From Rotaria sp. Silwood1 (lineage: Eukaryota; Rotifera; Eurotatoria; Philodinida; Philodinidae): 64,000 nt of DNA. The DNA lies in assembly GCA_905250075.1 (NCBI GenBank), contig CAJNOP010000661.1, forward strand, positions 54,169 to 118,168, given 5' to 3'. Both the position numbers and the translations under genes were made by a program. Of the stretch, positions 49,141 to 59,998 are shown piece after piece; position 1 is the first letter of the stretch, and every line of letters starts with the position of its first letter. The notes beneath the pieces were generated by a model that had not been told where the DNA came from, ran no database searches, and was given only the letters and a program-made list of their open reading frames with translations.

Positions 49141-52112
49141 TTATCTAATAAAAAATTTTAATACAAATGCATTCAACATATTTGAAGAGGTTCTGTAATA
49201 GTCATATTGTTTGATATGGACATTATCAAATTCTATCCAGTCTATCATACAGTGTTTTGCTTGTTTTATTAGTCTGCAGGGGAATTTACTGTTCTTTCGA
49301 AAACCCATTGTTTTGAGCCATTTATTATCATCAGAAGTGATCATCAAGTATGCATTCCATCCCTGTTGGAATGCTAGTACTTCAGAAGAATTTAGTAGAT
49401 GTAATGCAAGTCTGCGCCAGTAAACGAATAAATAATCACGAATAGATTTCTCTCTAGCAATCACTAAAGTAGTTAAATCATCCCATTGATGTAATTTATA
49501 AACAAGACGAATACCCGAGCAGTAGCTATGTTCGAGACGTTCCTTCTGATTTTCAGTGAAGAAGAACCAAGTAGAAAAAAGCCATAAAAAATGTGGAAGG
49601 GCATATGCTAGAAAGATTTTTCTACGGGCTCTAAGATCTTCTATCATCCCGCATCTAAAAATGCTTTCCATTGCACAATATATTTTGTTTATGGTACGTA
49701 TTCTTTCATTTATATAATTATCCCAACCTATTTTGGTTGATATATATATGCCTAAATATTTAAATCTTTTTACAAACTCAATGCTTTGAGATTTATAGTA
49801 AATTTTAGGGTATGAGGGGGATACTATGCTATGAATCAGTAATGCCTTGGTTTTTGACACATTAACAGGTAGTATTAGGTCATCAGAGAATTTCTTCAGT
49901 TGTTTTAGTACAATAGCTGCTCTCAGTTCAAGCTCTCTGATATTTTCAGAGAACTTCTTTTCCAAGTCGCCAGTTAGTATAATAGCTAAATCATCAGCAA
50001 ATAGGTGGATTATCAGATTGTTAAAGTAAGCTGGAAGAAAATGAATATGTAACCTAAATAGTGTTGCAGCCAGGACTGATCCTTGTGGTGCTCCTTTCTT
50101 CATTTGTACTACCCTAGACTTAGTTTCCCCAAAGTGGATACTAAAGGTTCTATTATTTAACCAATTGCATAGCCATTTGAGTATAGGTAAAGGCATATTT
50201 AGATCATGTAGATTTGTTATAAGGAAGGGTATCCACATATTATCAAATGCAGATAAGAAGTCGACAAAAATTGCTAGGGCTGGTCTGTTGTTTGCAGCAA
50301 TAGTAAGTCTCAGTTCTTCTATAAGTGATACCACTCTAGTTTCTAATCTCCTTCCAGAAGAAAAACCAGATTGCTCGTCGACATATATATTATTATTTTT
50401 ACACCATGAGATAATACGATTATGAATAATTCTCTCAAAGACTTTCCTTAAGTTGGGAAGTAATGATATTGGCTGTCGACGATCCGGGGTAGGATAGATT
50501 CCCTCTTTGGGAATGCAAACTATTTTTGCGTGCTTTGCAGCTGAAAAAAAGTCACCTCTCGTCGACAATTTATTAAAAAGAACAGTTATTATATTTACGT
50601 ATATCTCGGGCATTCTTTTTAATAGGTAGGCTGATGTATTTGTACTATCGGCTGATTTTTTGGGGGAAATTTTCTTCCATTCATTTATTACTTCGTTCAA
50701 TGTTATGCCCTCTAGTGGCATGTTGGGAAGACGGGCGATGCTTTCATACGTGGAGATACACCTCTGGCGTACTATATTGTTCATATTAGGGGTCGGTTCA
50801 GCGAAATGTTTTTCATAATGATCTGCTAATATATCAACTATTTTCCTTGGATCTTTTATTTTCTCGGAGTTTACGCTAAGGCCTCGAAAAGGAGGTGTAT
50901 GTGAATGAAAGGAATTACGGGCAAATTTCCATATGTTCTGGTTTTTCAAGATCCATTCCTTTTTTTTCTCATATCTCTGATTTATTACCTTGGAGCGCTC
51001 TTCCTGAAATAATACTTTTAAGCTCAAGAAATTATTTAGGTTTGTTTTCGTTTTATTACGACGATAGCGACGTCTACTTTTATTCATTTCTCTAGCTAGA
51101 GTCACTAGGTATAGAGGCCAGGGGGGTCGGTATTTTTTAACAGGCTTATAGTTACTACTTCTATCCCAGAGACTTACAAGAAACGAAGAGAAATGATTGA
51201 AGAAAAATTGTTCATCATAATTGTAGACTAGTGTTAGCCAATATTCATACACTGCTTGTAGAAAGAAGTTGAAGATATTCCAATTTGTTACTCTAAATAC
51301 ATTTGAATGTGATACGCATAGGGGAGATTGTATAAGGATTGGAAAATGGTCCGATGTACCTTCATCAATTACTTCGGTGAACCAACCTGTAGCATCATGA
51401 GTTACACAAAAGTCGATAATAGCATTAGATCTACGTGATGTAGGTTTATCAGGAACAATCATATCATAGCCTGTCTGCTCAAGCCATTCAACAACATGAC
51501 TTCCACTTGCGTTATTCATCTCACATCCTCATTCTGAATGTTTGGCGTTAAAGTCACCAAAAATAAAGAAGGGTTTGCTTCGACATTTATTGAATAAATG
51601 GAAGGGGGGATCGAACCGGGTGGAACATAAACTGCTCCAATAAGTGTCGATAGAGGTTGAGTTTCAATTTCAATCAATAGGAAATTTACATCACTAGAAA
51701 CTTCCTTATATTTAATAGATTGGTGTATTAATAAAGCAACACCACCAAAGGAATTTGTTCCTTCTTGTGTTAATACTTGGTAATTGGGAAAAAGAAAATT
51801 TTTTCTTAATGCTGTTTTACCTATTTCAGTTAGTACACATATTTGGGGGGAGTAATTGGCTATGATAATGTCCATATCAGCAATATGACTATTAAGGGAA
51901 TTTACATTATATAATAAAAACAAAATATTCAGTTCATTGTCTGTAGGTTTTGTTTTGGACCAACTTTTGATTAAAAGAGACATACATGTTTTTGAGTTCC
52001 ACTCTTGTATCATTTCTTTAACTTCATTTTTTTCTGTTTTTGTACCATTAAATGCATTAATAATCTCATCATTGATATACGGCGATGAATACCGAAATGT
52101 ATTGTTAGTCAT
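49141..52112 (-). pseudogene. LINE ORF2: endonuclease-reverse transcriptase, two breaks
   Basis: ORF2 of a non-LTR retrotransposon. It starts at 52112, overlapping the ORF1 stop by 8 bases. The N-terminal part is an apurinic-type endonuclease: FLLYNVNSLNSHIADMD, VYVPPG, GDFNAKHSE, and the catalytic SDHFP near 51360. The reverse transcriptase follows with PISLLPNLRKVFERIIHNRI, FVDFLSAFD (motif A), KKGAPQGSVLAATLF (motif B), HLFADDLAI (motif C, FADD) and FKYLGIYI. The C-terminal 200 residues have no RNase H that I can see. Two lesions: a one-base gain or loss in a run of six C (six G on the plus strand, about 51603-51610) and a TGA where the GDFNA block normally has Trp (about 51527). The rest is open, so inactivation looks recent. 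The closest type is an I/Jockey-like LINE with an ORF1. Confidence 0.92.
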
Positions 52113-53250
52113 TGTTGATTATTAGATGTTGAGCAGCGTCCATTATTCTCGTTGTAATATCTTCAATTAATGGAGTATAAGCAGAAAAAATTTTATTAAT
52201 TGTTGCTTGACGTTCATCAAATGGAATTGTTGTTAATTGTTCGATCATCTTGGTATATTGTTGATCACCAGATTTAGTCATCATTAAGCATATTGCTTGA
52301 TTTGAAATTTTAATAATATCTAAACATTCATTTAATGATGCTTTTAGTACATACATCATTTCATTTTGACGTTGTATTGTTGATGAGAAGCAATTCATCA
52401 TTGATTGTATTTGATTTAAACATGAATTAATTTTTGTTTTAATAGCATTATGTTTTTTATCATAATTTTGTTTAGCTTCATAACATTCCTGTTCGAATCT
52501 ATTTAAGTGAACCTGAAGATTAATTGTATCATCTAAATAACCTTTAGAATATTTTGAATAAGATAATGTATCATGTACAGCAGGTGGTAGTAACGGCCAT
52601 TCATTAATATTATTATTGTTTTTCATCCTGTATTGTTTAACATCATGATATTTATCATTTTGAAGATTTTTACTCAAAAAATTTTGTTTGTATTGACGAA
52701 AATGTGAAGGAATAAATATTTGAGCGTTGTCAGGTAAATATTCAGGATGTTGCTGTAAATGTTGGATCAGTTGTTCACGAAAACCTTGAACTAATGAACA
52801 TCTAAAATCTGTAGAGACGTGACTACCACCACAGTTATGGCAGTTGATTAAACATTCCTTATGTTCACCTTCTTTTCTATTCTTATCACATCTTTTACAT
52901 CTTTCAAATGTGAAATCACATTGTTTTCTTGTATGACCGGGAATGTTGCATCTGGAGCAAAATAGAACTTTTGGTGCTGCTAAATATTCATGTACGTGGA
53001 AGCATTGACCATCAAAAGAAATAATACCAGAATTGAGAATTTGATTATATTCAGAAGAGTTCAAAAAATCAATGCGTACATATCTTGTTTTGCCGTTATT
53101 AGTACCTATAATTTCATCAATGTAATATATCGATTTGAATTTGTTATTAATGTCAATTTTAATATCTTCAATAGTTAAAAAATTCGGTACACCTTTAATA
53201 AGTCATACTATGGGTTATTTAATTTCATTCTGAATTTAAACAGAAAAAAG
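52105..53250 (-). CDS. LINE ORF1: gag-like protein with three zinc knuckles
   Basis: The open frame from 53064 to 52105 encodes 319 residues and continues upstream in the same frame to about 53200 (KGVPNFLTIEDIKIDINNKF and KTRYVRIDFLNSSEYN), where taa and tga codons appear before the assembly gap. CCHC-type knuckles run from CSRCNIPGHTRKQC through CKRCDKN to CHNCGGSHVSTDFRC, near the start of the open frame. The C-terminal half is rich in coiled-coil-like Gln/Asn/Lys helices. It should bind the element's RNA. The start codon is lost in the gap or in the mutated leader. Confidence 0.85.
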
Positions 53251-53350
53251 NNNNNNNNNNNNNNNNNNNNNNNNNNNNNNNNNNNNNNNNNNNNNNNNNN
53301 NNNNNNNNNNNNNNNNNNNNNNNNNNNNNNNNNNNNNNNNNNNNNNNNNN
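53251..53350. other. Assembly gap (100 N)
   Basis: Exactly 100 N. The gap ends at the first base of the first hammerhead motif (53351), so tandem repeats probably broke the assembly and the true array is likely longer. Confidence 0.99.
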
Positions 53351-53397
53351 ACCATCTGATGATCTGCTTTGCCGCAGTGAAATCTATAGATTATGGT
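53351..53397 (+). ncRNA. Hammerhead ribozyme motif D1
   Basis: Type I layout. Stem I is accat/atggt (5 pairs). The core ctgatga follows, then stem II ctgc/gcag with a U-U mismatch at its base, gaaa, a palindromic stem III (atctatagat) and an AUU cleavage triplet. AUU is allowed by the NUH rule but less usual than GUC. The motif repeats almost unchanged at 53503. Confidence 0.75.
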
Positions 53398-53502
53398 AGC
53401 TGTTCTCACCTCTGTGAACTGATATTATCATTATCTATTCTTTTCGAAGATATATAACAGTGATAATTTGATTTTGTGATAGTTTTATCATAAAGATTAT
53501 TT

Positions 53503-53549
53503 ACCATCTGATGATCTGCTTTGCCGCAGTGAAATCTATAGATTATGGT
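53503..53549 (+). ncRNA. Hammerhead ribozyme motif D2
   Basis: A 47-base copy identical in core to D1 and 152 bases downstream of it. The sequence between them (ctgttctcacctctgtgaac and onward) is the rest of the repeat unit. Confidence 0.75.
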
Positions 53550-53654
53550 AGCTGTTCTCATCCGCCCTCCAGATACGACTCATTATATTAGTTTTAACTT
53601 CTTCTTTTTGGAGAGTTTTAATTATTATATAATATATGTAATAGATATTCTAAA

Positions 53655-53702
53655 CATGCCTGATGATAGACAGCCTAAGCAACTGTCGAAACGCGTCGTG
53701 TG
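53655..53702 (+). ncRNA. Hammerhead ribozyme motif C
   Basis: Stem I is catgc/gtgtg (with G-U pairs). The core ctgatga is followed by two extra bases (ta) before stem II (gacag, loop cctaagcaa, ctgtc). Then come gaaa, a palindromic stem III (acgcgt) and a GUC cleavage triplet ending at 53697. The two extra bases at the foot of stem II may reduce activity. Confidence 0.7.
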
Positions 53703-53729
53703 ATGCTTTGAATATCACTTTCTCTTATT

Positions 53730-53771
53730 CTACTTGATGAGACCCTTAAGCAAGGTCGAAACCGGTCTTGG
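53730..53771 (+). ncRNA. Hammerhead ribozyme motif A (core mutated)
   Basis: Identical to motif B from stem II onward (gacc, loop cttaagcaa, ggtc, gaaa, accggt, C), but the core begins ttgatga instead of ctgatga. The changed cytosine is one of the invariant residues, so this copy should be inactive. Stem I is also poorer. Confidence 0.7.
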
Positions 53772-53879
53772 TGGCTGTTCTCACCTCCGAGAACTGAGAC
53801 TATCATTATACATTATCTTCGGATATGTGTAACAGTTATAGTTAAATCTTGTGATTTTTATAATCATTTAGATTTATTG

Positions 53880-53921
53880 CCAACTGATGAGACCCTTAAG
53901 CAAGGTCGAAACCGGTCTTGG
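53880..53921 (+). ncRNA. Hammerhead ribozyme motif B (all elements canonical)
   Basis: Stem I is ccaa (53880-53883) with ttgg (53918-53921). Core ctgatga is at 53884-53890. Stem II is gacc/ggtc (53891-53894, 53904-53907) with the loop cttaagcaa. Then gaaa is at 53908-53911, followed by a self-complementary stem III, accggt (53911-53916). The cleavage triplet is GUC, with the cut expected after C53917. Every invariant position of a type I hammerhead is present. The tiny palindromic stem III is a hallmark of minimal hammerheads that work best as dimers, as described for Penelope-like retroelements and retrozymes. Neighbouring units repeat every 150 bases or so. Confidence 0.85.
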
Positions 53922-54494
53922 TAGCTGTTCTCACCCTCAAATATGTACAAGAATACTCTGACAATACGAGGTGAAGGTGAATGAAACGATTACAGAATGA
54001 TGAATATCAGGCCTGACGAAATTACATCAAGGATCACATTACATTACATGACATTGATGCAACAGAAGATACAACAATTAACGGACGTCCTGATGAACTA
54101 CAACTGTTGCGCTAATCATGTAATATGTAACCTTCTACTTTATCTTTCCTTTCTCCTCTTGTGTTGTATTATGTGTTCTCTTTCTTCTCTTCCATCTCTC
54201 TCATATATAAGCTCATGTTGTGTATGAGATTGTTACATTTGGATGTAGTACACAGTCGAATAAACATCTAGCCCACAATGGGAACAAAGACATATATGTG
54301 TCTCTCCTTTTGTCACAACGATAGGGATGCATCGGTAGCTCATTTACATCAATGCCCGACCAGTGGTAGAGCTGCATCTTGATTTTTTCGTTACAATGGT
54401 GAAAACTAAGTTTTGTATAATTATAAAAAATGAATAAAGTATGTTAAAATAATATAAGTCTTGAATTAATATTTGTATATTCTAATCTAATATT
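53922..54494. other. Flank of the hammerhead array
   Basis: The array unit continues to about 53945 (gctgttctcaccctcaaata), then decays. An orphan 76-codon frame at 53997-54227 has no recognised family. Confidence 0.4.
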
Positions 54495-55070
54495 TCACTC
54501 AGCTGGTGGAAAAGCATAAAAAGCTACTTTATCAAATTCCCATCCAGCACCCTCTTCTGGTTCTTTCTGAGGACTAAGCAAATATCGTCGGCCAGGTATG
54601 TCATTATAATAAGATGCGTCTGCCCAAAATCGGTATATTGGAATTAAACCTGGTGCATCATGTGGACCACTAAATGCATAACACATAATTCCATCATTAG
54701 TAAAATTAGGACCAGATTCGTCATTATTTGGCGACTGTTGAAGTATGTTATGTTTGAGACCATTTTTTTCAGAATGGAAAGCATATATTGGAACCGTATT
54801 TGGTTGTGCTGTTCGATACACTCGAAATACTTCCTTATTAAAATTAAAATCATTATCTTCGGCTTTTGGTGAAAGTGTAAGCCAAAATCTCCACCAATTA
54901 CCGGTACTAATAGCATACCCTTGATGAACAGTAACCAGATCCTAAATAAAATATACAATAATAATTTATAGATAGGAAAAATCTTGCAATCAGATATTTT
55001 GTAATAGAGTTAGTTGTTACAGTGTTTATAAGATAAATAAAACGAAACAAATGTGTCGAATACTAACCAT
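54495..55070 (-). CDS. DUF5648-like repeat protein, two exons
   Basis: Exon 1 is just the ATG (55068-55070) before gttagt. Exon 2 runs 54941-54495 (tga). The 126-base intron has GT-AG ends and the phase fits. The 149-residue product contains blocks built on VPIYAFHSEKN ... GIMCYAF and IPIYRFWADAS ... FDKVAFYAF. The pattern of a short strand, aromatic residues and a final tyrosine-phenylalanine strand is that of DUF5648-type (PLxRxYN...YxY) repeats, which occur in secreted bacterial and some invertebrate proteins. No signal peptide is seen in this model, and the real first exon could lie further upstream. Function is unknown. Confidence 0.6.
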
Positions 55071-55717
55071 TTTAGTCAACAGACACTTGTATGTAAAATT
55101 AAATATAAAAAATAATGAATTAACTTTGAATCTGAAAATATCAAAAAAATAGAAAAGCAGAGATATTCTTGATTAATCTAGAACAATACAAAGAAAAATT
55201 TTTATTATAAATTAGAATAGTAGTGAATGATCAGTTAGGACATCTTTCCCATCAAACGTTAGTCGATGGGTTATATACTTATTTTTCTTTCTCTGAACTG
55301 AAACTATGTATATCTTACTTGTTTGTTTTTTGAATAAAGGATGGAATCTATTGTGTACATATATACCAATCCAGAGTAATAGATACGAAGGAAATTTTAG
55401 TTTGTGTCTATCATCATTATTAATCAGAAAGATCGCATTCATGCGTAACAACCCTAACCTGTATTTTTGTCTCGAAATCAGTGATGATACAACATTTCTT
55501 TTCTTCTCCATCCATCTTTGGATATGAATGCAAATAAAAATATAATAGGGAAGAGAGAAAAAAACGCGTTGCTATTCAGATGAATAAAAAGCTGTCCAAT
55601 ACTGTGCATAATTCTCTTTCTCGTAGAGAAGAGTCTTGCAAACATAAATTGTCTGATTGCTTGCTTGTCTGTCCGCAGGGTCAAAAGAACATAAGTGTTG
55701 ACCAAAAGGTAATCGGA
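55071..55717. other. Spacer, no gene seen
   Basis: Overlapping short frames on both strands (55212-55705) show no family resemblance. The CT/GA-rich text near 55600-55660 leads into the minisatellite. Confidence 0.4.
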
Positions 55718-56160
55718 GGTTATTTTTGGTCGGGATTTCGACCAATAAGGTTTTTTGAGATTGCGGTTTCAACCAATAGGATTTCAGGGGGGCGCAAATC
55801 AGCCAATCAGATTTTTTTGGCCCGTAATTCGGTTCAGGAAGGTTATTTTTGGTCGGGTTTTCGACCAAAAAGGTTTTTTGACATTGCAGTTTCAACCAAT
55901 AGAATTTCAGGGGGAGGGCAATTCAGCCAATCAGATTTCTGTGGCCTGTAATTCGGCCCAGGAAGGTTATTTTTGGTCGAGATTTCGACCGATAAGGTTT
56001 TTTGACATTGCGGTTCCAACCAATAGGATTTCAGGGGGGAGCAAATCAGCCAATCAGATTTCTTTCGCCCGTAACTCTGTCCAGGAAGGTTATTTTTGGT
56101 CGGGATTTTGACCAAAAAGGCTTTTGACATTGCGGCTTTAACCAATAGGATTTGAGAACA
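55718..56160. repeat. 123-base minisatellite, four units
   Basis: The text ggttatttttggtcggg starts units at 55718, 55841, 55965 and 56088, a period of 123-124. Each unit carries caaccaataggatttcaggg and cagccaatcagattt. Because 123 is a multiple of three, long open frames appear on both strands (up to 123 codons). They are repeat artefacts, with no initiation context or homology. Confidence 0.9.
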
Positions 56161-56696
56161 GTCTTACAGACATAAATTGTCTGCTTGTTTGTATGTCCGT
56201 AGAGGGTCAAAAAATATAAGGGTTGACCGAAGGGTAATCAGGTCGAGGAATTCAAATCTGAGATCAGTTTTTTTGAAATTTTTTTACAGATTAATTTTTT
56301 AGGACAAAGGACCACTTTCTTACAAAAAAAGAATTTTTTTTAAAGGGTTGGCCGAAGCAATTGAGGTCTAAGAACTTGGATCTGGCCCCATTTTTTAAAA
56401 TTTTATAAAGAAGTAACTTGATGGTAGTTTAGAAGCATGATTTCTACGAGAAAGAGCTGAGCGAGTCTTTAGACGAGCGTTACTTGTTATTAGTGCGCAT
56501 ATATATCTATCTTGGTTATTATAAGAGAAAAAAAATAAGTTAACGCGCTGTGATTATCATCTATATTTTTTCTCCTCATACCTTAACTAAAGGCAATAAT
56601 TTAATCTGTTTCTTTCTCTTCTTCAGTCGTCTTTGCAAATAAAAAATATTAATCATACGGTACAATATGAATATAGCGGTGCATCATTTTGATCGA
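56161..56696. other. Spacer between minisatellite and Ly6-like gene
   Basis: AT-rich, with remnants of the minisatellite text to about 56360. It includes the 3' flank of the minus-strand gene at 56697. No other feature. Confidence 0.4.
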
Positions 56697-57143
56697 TCAC
56701 ATAGCTCGAAAGAGAGCGATCATGGCTGCAGCGGTGGCCATTAAAATATTAGCTCCATTCATCTTTGCTCCATTACAATAACTGGTTGAGCAACAATAGT
56801 AGCTGAAATAACCCGAGTAGCTGTTCGAAGTCGAGCAGGAAATGGATCCTGATCCCGTGCCTCCACAAACTTTAGTCGTGACACCAAGAAGACTATACGA
56901 CTAACATAAGAGAAAGAATATCATACATTAAGTTTCAGATTAATTAAAGATTACTCACATAGCAAACATCATAGGTTGTTGATGTGCTGAGTGAGCTGAT
57001 GATTGTGGATGTTCCGTAGTAACAACTGATGCCCAAAGTGGCGGAAGCCAACGCTAAGGAAACGATCAATGAGAAGTGGATAGAGCATTGTTTAAAGTTT
57101 GCTTACCAAGAAGAGTGACGACGGTGATAAGAAGCCCGTTCAT
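56697..57143 (-). CDS. Ly6/uPAR-like GPI-anchored protein
   Basis: Three minus-strand exons, 57107-57143, 56959-57053 and 56697-56900 (tga), with introns of 53 and 58 bases and a perfect frame, give 111 residues. A signal peptide opens the chain (MNGLLITVVTLLALASATLG). The mature part has cysteines in GISCYYG, YDVCYS, TKVCGG, SISCS and the cluster YYCCSTSYCN. The CC-x4-CN end is typical of Ly6/three-finger domains. It finishes with a small-residue and hydrophobic tail (NGANILMATAAAMIALFRAM) of the kind replaced by a GPI anchor. The cysteine count (seven) is below the usual eight to ten, so one disulphide may be missing. It probably sits on the outer cell surface; ligand unknown. The gene looks intact. 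Confidence 0.75.
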
Positions 57144-57376
57144 TGTTGCTTGGTTGTTCGTTCGAATGCGATTAAGAGAAAAAAATCAAATTGTCGGAGC
57201 GAAGAAATTATGAAACTGAGCAAGGTTGTCGTCTGAATTTATAGTATTGTATGGAGAGAGCAGTCGCTCGATGTTTTTTTTTGTTCCTATGGAAGCGAGC
57301 GACCCAAAAAGTAACAGTGTATCCTAGTGATTTCTTCTTTCAGACGGAGAAATTTTTTTTTCTCCTCTCTCCCGAA
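57144..57376. promoter_or_regulatory. Upstream region of the Ly6-like gene
   Basis: About 230 bases between the ATG at 57143 and the target site of the hAT element. It contains tatagtattg-type AT text at 57240-57250 (minus-strand TATA candidate), which is not decisive. The hAT insertion fixes how much original promoter could remain adjacent. Confidence 0.25.
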
Positions 57377-58960
57377 TAGAGGTGTAAGCCATCCAGCCGA
57401 GCCGCCGCCGCCGCCGATTTTCTTCGAAAACCAGCCGCCGCCGCCCCTAAATCATAGGTTATTTTAAAAATTTCTCAGCCGCCGCCGCCGTCAAAGAATC
57501 AAAATCAGCCGCTGCGCCGCTGTCACTAAAAGAAATTTTTAATGACACAAGCCGCCGCTGCTGGCATTTATACATATGCGATCCAAAAATTTTTACGTTA
57601 TCTTCATCAGTCGACTTTGTAACCAATCATGTATGTTGTGCATACAGTGATAAGCAAGAGAAATTCTATGCTGGAAGTAAAATGACAAAGATCTGTTACT
57701 GATGTAGATATTCTTTTAGTCATCAATATTCCTAGTAATTTTTTACTTATTGATAATATCAATGTTGTGATTTATCTATTTTTCTTCAATAGTAGTTTCT
57801 ATATATTGATATCATTGGCGTTGTTATTTATCCGTTATAATTATAGCAGTGGTTCTGTTAATCATAGATCAACATGCCATGTTAGAAGCTTATTAGTGCA
57901 GCTCCTTTGGTGCTGAAATGTGGAACTCACGTATATTCTTCAGCCTTGTTATCTTAACATGTCATCCGTAAACTAAAAAAATTTCTTGTCGACTACGGTT
58001 GTTTTCATAAATAATCGCTGACAAGAACAATAAATTTATCATTTATTTCTACACTTAAAACTGAAACTGTCTATTTTCGTTTGAGTGGGCCCGATTTTAT
58101 TTATTATTGTTACTATATAATCGATAATAATCATTTTTTTTTTGTATTTTTTTGGAATTATTTTTTCTTGTCATGAATTATTTGATGAAAACGATTATTA
58201 GAACAATGTAGTTTATATGCATCAGCCACTTTTATTACACTATTATATATTTTAATTACTTCATAAATGCTAATATTGTTTACTTCTGATACTGAGAAAC
58301 ATATCGAATCATGCTCCTCGTATTGAATATCCCATCGGTATGATAGATCAATACGTATTACTACTCTTTAGTCTTGGTTTTTAATATACAAGTTTAAATT
58401 CTAAAAAAAAGTCAATGATTACATTATTAAGAAATCTAACAATTTTATATTAGTTTTTGCCAATAATTATAAAAACATTGAAACATTGTGTAAGACTCAA
58501 ACTCATTCTTCATACTGTTTAACTTTTTTTATTGTTAAGTAAAGCTAAAGTTTTTGTGTGGTTGCTGAGATCTGTCATGGTGGGTTGTCTGTAATGTTCT
58601 GTTTCCCCGTTGCTATGTGTCTGTAATGGGAGGGTATCCGGAAAACCTCGACTGTAAAACTTGCACTCACTATTTCCTTCGAAAAAATATGTGAGTTTCA
58701 CAAAACGGTAATGAGCAACGGTTGAGATAGATAGAAATATCTTGCTCTCAAAAGAACATTTTAATTTTAAACTTAGCCGCCGCCGCCGCGCAAGAACTTA
58801 TAAATATCAGCCAGCGCCGCCGCCGTGTAGAAAAAACATGACCAATTATAGCCGCCGCCGCTGAAGAGCTTACTAATTGAAACTAGTAGCCGCCGCCGCT
58901 GGTCAAAAATTGAGAACTGTTGTCCGCCGCCGCCGTTCAGCCACTCGGCTTACACCTCTA
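57377..58960. mobile_element. Non-autonomous hAT element, 1,584 bases, with GCC-rich subterminal arrays
   Basis: The ends are a perfect 14-base inverted repeat, tagaggtgtaagcc at 57377 and ggcttacacctcta ending at 58960. The element is flanked by a perfect 8-base direct repeat, ctcccgaa (57369-57376 and 58961-58968). Eight bases and the xAGxGGTG-like termini point to the hAT superfamily. Near both ends lie clusters of gccgccgccg (57391-57560 and 58777-58940), in the same orientation on both sides and very unlike the AT-rich interior. No transposase frame is present; a 60-codon frame at 58519-58701 has no similarity. Confidence 0.92.
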
Positions 58961-58968
58961 CTCCCGAA

Positions 58969-59618
58969 CGGTTCTGTTTGATTTGAACCGGTGAAAAAAA
59001 ATTCACATGAGATGTATTTTTCGTATGCATCTTGCGAGCTTTACAAATGAACTTGTTTGTCTTTCGAACAAGCAAGAGAGAATATTTATCCTTGAGTTTT
59101 TAATGGAAGGTAATCCATACGTTTGAATGCATTATTCACTACTTTTTTCTCTTTCTTTCTAAAAATAGCAAACAGAACACAGTTCGAAAGAGAAGAGACA
59201 GTCCGTTTCAACTGTATGAAATTGATTGCAAACTTTTCATATAGTCAGAGCAAAACAAAATCGAAAAAATGCAAATGGTCAAATAAAAAAACTCGACTGG
59301 GTAATTGGATGAAGCATGCATACCCAGTGAAAAATATTTTTGAAAAATCATGATTATTGTTGATTTTTCACAAGATAATCGGATTTTTTTCTCGAAAATT
59401 ATTTTTTTTGAAAATAATGTGATTAAATTAATTATAACCCAATAATTGCTTGACAAAATAATCATTTTGTAACGATTTTAACCGATTATTAGCTTAATAA
59501 ACAGATTAAACCTCGAAATCAATTATAATTTTCGAAATCGATTATAATTTTAATTAAATCTAATTTGATCGAAGATTTTCAACCGATTACAATCGATTAT
59601 TCTTCGTTTAATCAGATT
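58969..59618. other. Spacer; repeat that hosts the next element
   Basis: From about 59370, and again at 62940-63070, the sequence is built from aaatcgattataatttta and caaccgattacaatc-like units. The element at 59619 is inserted in this repeat. The 76-codon frame at 59123-59353 is unrecognised. Confidence 0.5.
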
Positions 59619-59998
59619 CATAGGCGGCGGAGCCATTAGGCCTGGGTAGGCTCGAGCCTACCCTAGATTGGAGTTGGGTAGGCTTGGGTAGGCTCGAATT
59701 ATCCTAAATTAAACATATAAAAAAGCTTGAGTAGGCTCGAATCATCTTAGGTTGAGGAGATAAAAGAGGCTTAGATAGGCTCTGTTTAATGTTAAAATTC
59801 GCTAAAGAATAGCTCAAAAGTTTCGATCACTATCTATAAATCAATGGTATCTACAACAAACTTCCATAAAGTTATTGATCAAATTACGTCATCTTTTGGA
59901 GAAAGATAAGAGTTATCATCTGAAAAAATATTTGGAAATAGATCTGGCATCTCACCAACACTATGTAAAAAACAGAGAAAAAAAGATGCCCAGCATTC

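Noticed and set aside
55572..56145. Open frames of 100-123 codons on both strands
   Set aside because: Explained by the 123-base minisatellite, whose period is a multiple of three.
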